Positions 57,314 through 64,000 of a DNA stretch of 64,000 nt are shown piece after piece. Every line of letters starts with the position of its first letter. The stretch's first letter is position 1. This DNA comes from Tritonibacter multivorans. GTDB taxonomy: Bacteria; Pseudomonadota; Alphaproteobacteria; Rhodobacterales; Rhodobacteraceae. A model generated the notes under the pieces. It saw nothing but the letters and a program-made list of their open reading frames with translations. It searched no databases and was not told the DNA's origin. The DNA is taken from assembly GCF_001458415.1 (NCBI RefSeq), contig NZ_CYSD01000043.1, positions 220,762-284,761 of the forward strand, given 5' to 3'. The position numbers and the translations under genes were made by a program.

Positions 57314-60246
57314 CCGTCGCACCCGACAACCCGCTGAGCCTGCTTATTGATCTGGAACGCTGCATCGGCTGCAAAAGCTGCGAAGCGGCCTGCAAACAGT
57401 CCAACGCTTTGGGGCCGCACACCTATCGCAACCGGGTGATGTGGTACGGCGAGGGCGAGGAACAGACCGAACAGTTCCGCCCGGCCCTGCTCGATTTTCT
57501 GACCGTGACCTGCCAGCAGTGCGAGCGCCCCGCCTGTCTGCGCGCCTGCCCTGTGACGCCCAAGGCGATCAGCAAGGATCCCATCACCGGTGTTGTGCAG
57601 ATCAACGAGGACCGCTGCACTGGCTGCGGCGAATGTGCGGTCTCCTGCCCCTATGGGGCCATTGGCTACAACGCCGAAAAACACCACGCGGTGAAATGTG
57701 ATCTCTGCGCCCATCGCCGCGCCGAGGGCGATGGCCCCGCCTGTGCCTCTGTCTGCCCAACACAGGCAATCCAGTTCGGCACCCGCAATGACCACATTGC
57801 CAAGGCAAAAGCCGAAGACCGCGACGTTCTGGACACCGATCACTTCCTGCAGAAACCCGCAACTGTCTACTTCAAGCGTCTGGGAGACCGCGACAAAACC
57901 GCGGCCGAGGTGCCAAACCTCATGGCGGATGACGCCGCGCGTGCCAATCTGACCAGTGATGTCCAGCACGGCACGTTTGATCGCGCCACCCGCGAACAAG
58001 CGGAAGAGGCCCCTGCGATCAAACACAAGGGCGGCTGCAATATCTGCTTTAACGCCTGCCCGATCACCTACGAGCTGCGCGACGGCAAGGTCACCAATAT
58101 CTATGGCACCAAGGACGACCCGATCTTTGGTGGCCGCATCTGTCCAAAATCGCAAATGACGCTGCAGATGTACGGCAACCCCGACCGGCTGCTGACGCCA
58201 CTGAAACGTGTGGGCGAACGCGGATCTGGCCAGTTCGAGGAGATCTCCTGGGATCAGGCGCTGGTTGAGATTGCCGCCAAGCTGACACAGGTGCGCGACC
58301 AATACGGCCCCGAAGCACTGGCCATTCAGGCAGGGTCGCGTACGGGCGTGTTGAACATCATGGGCGCGGTGCCGCTGTTTGCCGATCTCTGGGGCACCGG
58401 CAACCTCGCCGCCACCGAACCCTTCTGCGACCTTGGCAAATCGGTGAGCCTCGAGCTGACCCAAGGCTCCACCATGCTGGCCAATGTCTACACGCCCGAA
58501 GACATCGGCAGCGCCGGGATGTATGTCTATATCGGCGACAATCAGGCCGAAACCCGGCCCGTCAACTTTGGCCTGATGAACAACTGGCGGCTGCAGAACA
58601 AAGCCAAGCTGGTGGTGGTCGATCCCCGCCAGACGGTCACTGCCTCCAAGGCGGATGAGTGGCTTGCGATCCGGCCTGGCACGGACATGGCGCTGGGTCT
58701 GGCGATGATCCATCACATCTTGTCCAACGCTCTGCAGGACCAGCACTTCTGCGACACTTGGATGGAAGGGTTTGAAGACTGGCGCGATTATATCTTTGCC
58801 AAAGGCTATGACGCCGACTGGGCCGCGCCGATCACCGATTTACCCGCCGAGAAGATCCGCAAACTGGCCGAAGAGATCGCCCGTGTCGACGGCTGCATGA
58901 TCTACCTCAGCCGTGGTGTGAACCAGCACACGAACTCGGCCCAGACCAACCGCGTCTATCAGTTCCTTGTGGCGATCACCGGCAACTATGGTCGTCGCGG
59001 CGGTGGGTATTTCAATGTGTCCTCTGAGCCCGACTGGAAATACCCCGAGGTCCCCACGAGCCGCAAACCGCAGACCCGTCCGGCGATTTCCAAAAACCCG
59101 GCGGATTGGGTGGGGGCCATGCTGGGCGAGGCGCAATATCCAATCCGCGCCATGATCACCGGCAACAACCCCTTGGGGCAATGGCCGAACCTGAACCGCG
59201 CCCGCCGCGCGGTCAAAGGGCTCGATCTGGTGGTGCATATGGACCTGTTCCGCAATGCCACCTCGGATCACGCAGACTATGTACTTCCCATGGCCAGCGG
59301 CATTGAAAAAGGCGGCACCACCCGCTTTGCCGAAGACCGCCGGATTGTCTGGAACGACAAGCTGATCGACCCGCCGGGCGAGGCACGGTCGGACCATTGG
59401 TTCTGGATTGAACTGGGCAAACGCTTTGGTTTCGACGACATCCTGAAGGACCGCTACAAAGACCCCCGTGTTCTGTGGGACGAGGTGGTGGCCCCAACCA
59501 CCCCCGGCGTCCGGGGCATCACCACCAAACGTCTGATCGAACAGCCCAGCCGATGGATGCGCATTCCGGCGAAGGATGAAGACAGTATTGCGCCCGATAC
59601 CCTCTATCTCGAAGGCACCACCGCCTTTGACGCCCCCGAAGGCCACCGTTTCCCGACGCCCTCGGGCAAGTTGGAGTTTTTTACCCCGACGTTGGAAGGG
59701 CGGTTTGCCGCCATGGGCCTGACCGCCCTGCCCGAATTCTATACCGAAAAACCCTCGGCCCATCTTGCGCCCACGCTCCGCTACAGTGGCGAGGATGTGG
59801 TGTCTTCTTTCTTCCATGCCGACACCTACGCGGAAAAAGGGACGCTGGTGGCCCCCTCAGATCGACCTGTTGTCAGCGAATTTGACACCGAACTGGTCAC
59901 GGGCCGTCCCCCTGCACCGCATTTCCATTCCTGGACGCATTACTTCTGGCAGGCGCAGGAAATGTGGCCGCAGCTTTACTGTCAGATCCACCCAAAGAAA
60001 GCCGATGCGCTGGGGATTGCAGATGGGGATGAGGTTTTGGTCCGAACCGAGAATGGCGAGGTCAAAGTGCGCGCGTGGCGCTATGCCGGTATCCGTGAAA
60101 ACGCGATCTTCATTCCCATTGGCTGGGATGAAAAGCAGCCCTATCACCCGGCAGAGTCGGTCAATAAACTCACAGGCTTGGCGCTTGATCCGATCTCGCA
60201 GCAGCCAAACCTGAAACTGCACATGTGTAATCTGAGCAAGGTCTAG
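57310..60246 (+). CDS. Fused Fe-S electron-transfer/molybdopterin oxidoreductase (DmsB-DmsA type fusion)
   Basis: A 978-residue protein with two parts that are normally separate subunits. Residues 1-230 are a DmsB/PhsB-like ferredoxin with four cysteine groups (C18-C28, C68-C80, C103-C113, C130-C149), enough for four [4Fe-4S] clusters. Residues 240-978 are a molybdopterin enzyme: a fifth cluster at C243, C246, C250 and C278, a candidate molybdenum ligand C373 in TEPFCDLGKS, cofactor-binding GDNQAETRP, GNNPLGQWPN, and a C-terminal domain with HPKKADALGIADGDEV. There is no Tat signal, so it should work in the cytoplasm. Cys as Mo ligand suggests the Psr/Phs/formate dehydrogenase side of the family. 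The substrate is unknown. Confidence 0.88.
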   Translation: MTVAPDNPLSLLIDLERCIGCKSCEAACKQSNALGPHTYRNRVMWYGEGEEQTEQFRPALLDFLTVTCQQCERPACLRACPVTPKAISKDPITGVVQINEDRCTGCGECAVSCPYGAIGYNAEKHHAVKCDLCAHRRAEGDGPACASVCPTQAIQFGTRNDHIAKAKAEDRDVLDTDHFLQKPATVYFKRLGDRDKTAAEVPNLMADDAARANLTSDVQHGTFDRATREQAEEAPAIKHKGGCNICFNACPITYELRDGKVTNIYGTKDDPIFGGRICPKSQMTLQMYGNPDRLLTPLKRVGERGSGQFEEISWDQALVEIAAKLTQVRDQYGPEALAIQAGSRTGVLNIMGAVPLFADLWGTGNLAATEPFCDLGKSVSLELTQGSTMLANVYTPEDIGSAGMYVYIGDNQAETRPVNFGLMNNWRLQNKAKLVVVDPRQTVTASKADEWLAIRPGTDMALGLAMIHHILSNALQDQHFCDTWMEGFEDWRDYIFAKGYDADWAAPITDLPAEKIRKLAEEIARVDGCMIYLSRGVNQHTNSAQTNRVYQFLVAITGNYGRRGGGYFNVSSEPDWKYPEVPTSRKPQTRPAISKNPADWVGAMLGEAQYPIRAMITGNNPLGQWPNLNRARRAVKGLDLVVHMDLFRNATSDHADYVLPMASGIEKGGTTRFAEDRRIVWNDKLIDPPGEARSDHWFWIELGKRFGFDDILKDRYKDPRVLWDEVVAPTTPGVRGITTKRLIEQPSRWMRIPAKDEDSIAPDTLYLEGTTAFDAPEGHRFPTPSGKLEFFTPTLEGRFAAMGLTALPEFYTEKPSAHLAPTLRYSGEDVVSSFFHADTYAEKGTLVAPSDRPVVSEFDTELVTGRPPAPHFHSWTHYFWQAQEMWPQLYCQIHPKKADALGIADGDEVLVRTENGEVKVRAWRYAGIRENAIFIPIGWDEKQPYHPAESVNKLTGLALDPISQQPNLKLHMCNLSKV

Positions 60247-60258
60247 CACATCAGAGCC

Positions 60259-60290
60259 CCCGCAAAGTCATTGACCTTGCGGGTGTTTTT
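60259..60290 (+). terminator. Intrinsic terminator of the molybdoenzyme operon
   Basis: CCCGCAA pairs with TTGCGGG (7 bp, 11-base loop), followed by TG and five T. It lies 13 bp after the stop codon. Confidence 0.85.
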
Positions 60291-60293
60291 AAC

Positions 60294-61634
60294 TCAGGCC
60301 ATCGCCGCAAGCTGTGCTGTTTTCTGGCGGTTGTAAGGGCTGTTTGGCCGATGGTTCAGCCGTTCGCTGATCAATGCCTCGGCCAGTGATTTCTGATTGT
60401 CGCGCAGCGCCGCCTCAAGAAGGGTGCGTTCGACCACATCACGCTGCGCATGGCTGCCGCCAAACCGGATGACCTGATCCCGAATGGGCAGCAACCCGTC
60501 GACAACCGCACTGTAATCCGCGCGACCAAAGGCTTGTAAAGACGCGCAAATCGGCCGACCTACCGTTGCGGTGACGGCAAGATTTGTATTGTGCTTCAGA
60601 TCCCCCTGTTCCAACACCCGATCCAGAGCCGCCAAAAGGCGCGCGGCCTCCGTGTCACGGCCGGCCGCAACAAAAGCCATCATCGCATGCACATCATTGA
60701 AGGCGCAGAAGGCCTGTTCGGCCACAGGCGCCCAGCTGTTGGCCAGCCGCTGCCAGCGATCGCCCGTCTCAGTGCCGTCCAGATGCAGCCGCCACAAGGC
60801 GGATGAGCCATCCACCAGCCCCAACAGTGCGGGCGTCTTGCCACTGGGCTGCACATAGGCGTCATAGAGGTCAAGCACGCGGGCAAGATCGCCCTGCTCC
60901 AGCCGGTAAAGAATCGTGTGAATGGCATTGTGCGAAACCAGAACATTCTGCTGCGACCAGCTGTCGGTCCCCGCGTCCATAAAATCTGCGCCGCGATCGA
61001 AATCTCCCAACATTTCATAGGCATGTGCAACGGCATGAATGCTCCAGACGTCGCGTGGTTCCGCGTTCAGCGCGGACAGGCCAGCTGCCAGTGCGCGCTC
61101 TGTTTCGCCGGCTTCTTCCAGGCCAAAAGCATGCATGCCCTGCACAAAGCTATAAAGCGGATGTGTGGGATCCCAGAACGGCAACACGTCGGCTATGCGG
61201 TCGCGAATTCGGGCAGAATGACCAAGGTAGAAATCCAGCTGATGCGCCATCCACAGGGCGAGGAAATCCGTCGGATATGTGGCCAACAGGTGATCAAACC
61301 CGCGACTTGCCGCGATCCAATCCCCTGCATGCCACTGGCGCAGCACATCCAGATGTAGCCTTTCCCGCGCAAGGCAGTTTTTGGTGCATAAGTCCTCAAT
61401 GATTTCAAGGCGCTGCGCCGCCATGTTGGCGTATCTGCGATCTGTGGATGCCATGTCCATATAGGCCTTGAAGATATGGCCCATGATGAATTTCGGTTCC
61501 TCATCTGTGGCCGCGTTCAGGATCGCGATTGGGTTGCGCCAGAGGGCAAGTTCGCGCAGTGCTGCATCAAATTTGGCCGCGGTCTCGGGTGCGGCGGCAG
61601 ACAGGTCAAGACCGGTATTGTCTCTTGTCGTCAA
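60294..61634 (-). CDS. TTC38-like tetratricopeptide repeat protein
   Basis: A 446-residue all-helical soluble protein. Degenerate TPR units run through most of its length. IHAVAHAYEMLGDFDRGADFMD near 205 and the preceding FVQGMHAFGLEEAGETERAL match the TTC38 family found in eukaryotes and many proteobacteria. Its function is unknown. It is divergent from a LuxR-type gene with 97 bp between starts and convergent with the molybdoenzyme operon, but it is not obviously related to it. Confidence 0.82.
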   Translation of the reverse strand: MTTRDNTGLDLSAAAPETAAKFDAALRELALWRNPIAILNAATDEEPKFIMGHIFKAYMDMASTDRRYANMAAQRLEIIEDLCTKNCLARERLHLDVLRQWHAGDWIAASRGFDHLLATYPTDFLALWMAHQLDFYLGHSARIRDRIADVLPFWDPTHPLYSFVQGMHAFGLEEAGETERALAAGLSALNAEPRDVWSIHAVAHAYEMLGDFDRGADFMDAGTDSWSQQNVLVSHNAIHTILYRLEQGDLARVLDLYDAYVQPSGKTPALLGLVDGSSALWRLHLDGTETGDRWQRLANSWAPVAEQAFCAFNDVHAMMAFVAAGRDTEAARLLAALDRVLEQGDLKHNTNLAVTATVGRPICASLQAFGRADYSAVVDGLLPIRDQVIRFGGSHAQRDVVERTLLEAALRDNQKSLAEALISERLNHRPNSPYNRQKTAQLAAMA

Positions 61635-61731
61635 AGCGTTGTCTCCTCATAGTCATCCAGGCCGCGGCCGGTTGGGCTGTGGTGACAGGCTAACAGATCG
61701 AGCGCCCCTCGGGATGATCCCTCCAGTAACC

Positions 61732-62565
61732 ATGAGGCGAAAAGTGAACCCTTTGCAGATACTTCTCCAACAGTTTGCCGCCCCGGCTGACGCGGTGGGT
61801 CACCCCGGATTTCCAAAGCAGATGGAGCAGCTTTTCGACGGGGTTCTGCCCCATGATATGCGCTGGAGCATTGTCTATTCCGCGACCATGGCGCCCAAGG
61901 TTCTGGGCCACAGCATGCCGCAGGGCAGCCTTGGCGTGGTCGATCACGACCTGATCCGCCGCACCTATGACGCGGGCTATTTCCGGTTCGATCCTTTCTA
62001 CCGTTTCTGGCGCGATGAACGTCAGGGCGGCGTCTTTCGGCTCAGCGATATTTCCAATATGGATCAGGGGGATGCGGCCTATTTGTCAGGCTTTGTCCCG
62101 ATGACAAAATTTGAAGATGACGTGGCGCTGATCTGCCCCATCGACACGGACACAGCCGTGGCTCTGACGCTGGAACGGTGCCGTGTGTTTTCCACGCAAG
62201 AGATGGCCGTGCTGAAGGCAGGCTATGCCCCCCTGGCCGCCCTTGTGCGCAGCCACTGGCGCATGACAGGGCCGCAGGCAAAATCACCCGCCCCGCAGGC
62301 GGGCCTGCCGCCCTTGACTTATCCTGAGGCGACCGCCGGTTTCCTGCCCGGTGCGTTGACGCCAAAAGAACGCGAAATTGTACATTTGTCCTTTGCAGGC
62401 TTTGACAATCGCGCCATCGCCCAGCGTCTGGGCGTCACCATTGGCACGGTAAAGAACCACAAGAAACGGCTTTACGCAAAGGTGGATGTCACCAGCGAAC
62501 GCGAGCTGTTCAGCCTGTTTCTGGGGTATTTGATGGGGGTAGAGCCGTCAGAGCTTGGTGCGTGA
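61732..62565 (+). CDS. LuxR-type helix-turn-helix regulator
   Basis: A 277-residue regulator. The N-terminal 180 residues resemble an autoinducer-binding-like domain only loosely (AGYFRFDPFYRFWRDERQGG). The last 65 are a clear LuxR-type DNA-binding domain (LTPKEREIVHLSFAGFDNRAIA, VTIGTVKNHKKRLYAK). No receiver or ATPase domain is seen, so the signal is probably a small ligand. The start is uncertain: ATG at 61732 and 61714 are both in frame with weak ribosome binding sites. Confidence 0.82.
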   Translation: MRRKVNPLQILLQQFAAPADAVGHPGFPKQMEQLFDGVLPHDMRWSIVYSATMAPKVLGHSMPQGSLGVVDHDLIRRTYDAGYFRFDPFYRFWRDERQGGVFRLSDISNMDQGDAAYLSGFVPMTKFEDDVALICPIDTDTAVALTLERCRVFSTQEMAVLKAGYAPLAALVRSHWRMTGPQAKSPAPQAGLPPLTYPEATAGFLPGALTPKEREIVHLSFAGFDNRAIAQRLGVTIGTVKNHKKRLYAKVDVTSERELFSLFLGYLMGVEPSELGA

Positions 62566-62585
62566 TGTACCCCGTCCCTTGAGCC

Positions 62586-63500
62586 TCACAGGGAGGCGAG
62601 CCGCTCTTCCAGTGATTCCCGGAAAAGATCCGCCAGCTGCGACAGCGGGCGGTGTTTCGGTGTCATCAGGCTGACTTCAAGCGAGATCGCCGGTGAAAAC
62701 GGCACAAATACCAGATCCGCATGGCTGCCGCGCATGACATTATAGGTCTCGCGCGCAAGGGAATCCATAATGCCAAAGCATTGGCCACGCTCAATAAACC
62801 GGAAGATCGGCACAAAGAACCGCGACCGGATGCGGGCGTTCAGCTCGGCGCCGGCGTCATCAAACACCTGCTGCAGACGTTTGGCGCCGGGGTGGTCGGC
62901 ATTCAGACAGCCAATCGGTGCCCCAGACAGGTCCGACGGCGTCAAAACCGGCTTTAGGGCCAGCGGGTTGTCTTTGCGAAGCGCGCAGAAGGTGTCAAAG
63001 CGAAAGATCTTGTGGTTCAGCACGGTGCTGCCCTTGCCGCCCGCAAACTGTGAATCGCCGATCCCGATGTCATAATTCTGCGTCGCCATCAGCTGTTCGA
63101 CCTGCGGGCTGGTGCGTGAAATCAGGGTGACTTTGACGTCCGGCCGATCCTCGATGAAGTCGGAAATGAGCTCTGGCAAAAATTCAACCGTCGGCCCCGG
63201 CATAGAAACCAATGTCAGTTCACCGCGAAGCTGATGGCGCAGGTTGCGCATGTTGCGCTCTACGGTCTCCAAGCTGTCGAGAATGCGTTCGGCCTCGCGC
63301 AACAGATAATGCGCCTCGGGCATTGCAACCAGCCGCTTGCCCTTGCGCTCGAACAGGGAACATTCAAGTTCTGCCTCTAAAGCCTTGATCTGCGCAGAAA
63401 TTGCGGGCTGCGTGCGCAGCAGGGATCGCGCCGCCTCAGAGACAGAGCCAAGGCGCATGACCTCTCGAAAAGCAGACATTTGCAGGAAGGTCATGGACAT
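62586..63500 (-). CDS. LysR-family transcriptional regulator
   Basis: A 304-residue LysR-type regulator. The N-terminal helix-turn-helix (FREVMRLGSVSEAARSLLRTQPAISAQIKALEAEL) spans about 8-45, then a linker helix and the effector-binding domain with LTLVSMPGPTVEFLPELI. It is divergent from a TAXI-TRAP binding-protein gene, so control of that transporter is likely. The effector may be the transported solute. The ATG at 63500 fits family length; an in-frame ATG at 63539 would add 13 residues. Confidence 0.88.
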   Translation of the reverse strand: MSMTFLQMSAFREVMRLGSVSEAARSLLRTQPAISAQIKALEAELECSLFERKGKRLVAMPEAHYLLREAERILDSLETVERNMRNLRHQLRGELTLVSMPGPTVEFLPELISDFIEDRPDVKVTLISRTSPQVEQLMATQNYDIGIGDSQFAGGKGSTVLNHKIFRFDTFCALRKDNPLALKPVLTPSDLSGAPIGCLNADHPGAKRLQQVFDDAGAELNARIRSRFFVPIFRFIERGQCFGIMDSLARETYNVMRGSHADLVFVPFSPAISLEVSLMTPKHRPLSQLADLFRESLEERLASL

Positions 63501-63550
63501 AGTGCGCACCCGGGAAAAGTTGGTGCGCTGCTCATACATATAAGGAAAGG

Positions 63551-63583
63551 TGATTAAAATATCAAAATTAGCAATTACCAATT
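63551..63583. promoter_or_regulatory. Candidate LysR operator between divergent LysR and TAXI genes
   Basis: An inverted repeat TGAT-TAAAAT-ATCA (63551-63564) is followed by three 7-bp units ending in AATT (CAAAATT, AGCAATT, ACCAATT at 63563-63583). The region is AT-rich and lies 51-84 bp from the LysR start, where autoregulatory LysR sites usually are. Confidence 0.4.
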
Positions 63584-63657
63584 ATTTCCCGCGCGTCGCA
63601 TATAGCAACGTCAAGGTGGCACCAAAGCCACCGTTAAAATTCTCGGAGGATTATCCC

Positions 63658-64000
63658 ATGAAAATCAAAACCAAGCTTTCCGGCTCCGTCCTCGCGGCGG
63701 CCCTGGCCTTCGGTGGTGCAGCACAAGCTGCGGACCAGACCTTTATCACCATCGGCACTGGCGGTGTGACCGGCGTTTATTACCCGACCGGCGGCGCGAT
63801 CTGCCGTCTGGTGAACAAGGGCCGCAAAGAACATGGCGTGCGCTGCTCTGTGGAATCCACCGGCGGCTCCGTCTACAACACCCGCACCATCCGCGAAGGC
63901 GAGCTGGACTTTGGTGTTGTGCAGTCCGACGTGCAGGTTCAGGCGATGAATTCTCAGCGGTCCTTCAAAGACGACGCGCCTTATGACGGCCTGCGCTCTG
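63658..64000 (+). CDS. TAXI-family TRAP transporter solute-binding protein (5' part)
   Basis: The first 114 codons; the gene runs off the window. A signal peptide ([19 protein letters not shown]) is followed by [26 protein letters not shown], the hallmark of TAXI periplasmic binding proteins, and [27 protein letters not shown]. These proteins feed TRAP transporters, often for glutamate or dicarboxylates, but the ligand cannot be read. GGAGGA lies before the ATG. The divergent LysR gene is its likely regulator. Confidence 0.93.
   Translation, partial: MKIKTKLSGSVLAAALAFGGAAQAADQTFITIGTGGVTGVYYPTGGAICRLVNKGRKEHGVRCSVESTGGSVYNTRTIREGELDFGVVQSDVQVQAMNSQRSFKDDAPYDGLRS

Overview
This window looks like chromosomal DNA from a marine Roseobacter-clade member of the Rhodobacterales (Alphaproteobacteria). 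Several things point there: a SUF operon carrying both an IscS-like and a SufS-type cysteine desulfurase; a phoR-pst-phoU-phoB cluster with long PstC and PstA permeases; a ChpT-type histidine phosphotransferase; ornithine-lipid genes olsB-olsA; a PAS_5 protein; an IalB protein; a TAXI-TRAP binding protein; and an L21 protein with a helix-hairpin-helix tail. The DNA is GC-rich by eye with strongly biased third codon positions, which creates many long antisense shadow frames. I saw no transposase, integrase, phage gene, CRISPR array, rRNA or replication origin.

Layout, left to right. 1-8.3 kb (+): SUF iron-sulfur assembly operon (end of iscR, IscS-like desulfurase, sufB, a YbjQ-family gene, a small membrane protein, sufC, sufD, two Yip1-like membrane proteins, sufS). 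8.3-9.75 kb (-): a soluble PAS chemoreceptor with a CheR-tether-like C-terminus. 10.4-17.9 kb (-): phosphate regulon, transcribed phoR, pstS, pstC, pstA, pstB, phoU, phoB, with a PHO box before pstS. 18-21.3 kb (-): yicC, gmk, a gamma-carbonic-anhydrase-like protein and a transsulfuration PLP enzyme. 21.5-27.8 kb: PAS_5 protein, FAD/NAD(P)-binding protein, class II DAHP synthase, a GlxA-type regulator and a PQQ-type sugar dehydrogenase. 28-33.7 kb (+): a branched-chain amino acid type ABC transporter with an extra secreted protein between its two ATPases. 33.8-36.5 kb: HerA-like ATPase, a long intergenic region with two unexplained terminator-like hairpins, and ialB. 36.6-41.8 kb: an envelope cluster (KAS, ACP, LpxD, L,D-transpeptidase on -, with a DUF882 protein divergent on +).

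42-49.5 kb: tRNA-Arg, a crotonase lacking its usual catalytic glutamates, aroQ, an orphan LuxR-type regulator, tsf and rpsB, olsA and olsB, then the divergent DUF3553/chpT pair. 49.5-54.8 kb (-): rplU, rpmA, a GNAT acetyltransferase, obgE, proB, proA. 55-64 kb: a DUF2059 protein, tRNA-Ser, a two-gene molybdoenzyme operon (five-helix membrane protein with two pairs of histidines, then one polypeptide that fuses a DmsB-like four-cluster ferredoxin to a DmsA/PsrA-like catalytic subunit), a TTC38-like protein, a LuxR-type regulator, a LysR regulator and the start of a TAXI-TRAP binding protein.

Most of the window is housekeeping. The parts most likely to hold something undescribed are the fused molybdoenzyme with its predicted di-heme cytochrome b partner, the secreted protein inside the ABC transporter operon, the KAS-ACP-LpxD-L,D-transpeptidase operon, and the possible small-RNA region near 35.4 kb. 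A perfect CtrA-type site at 21342-21357, a near match before olsB, and the chpT gene suggest that some of these genes may be under cell-cycle/motility control.
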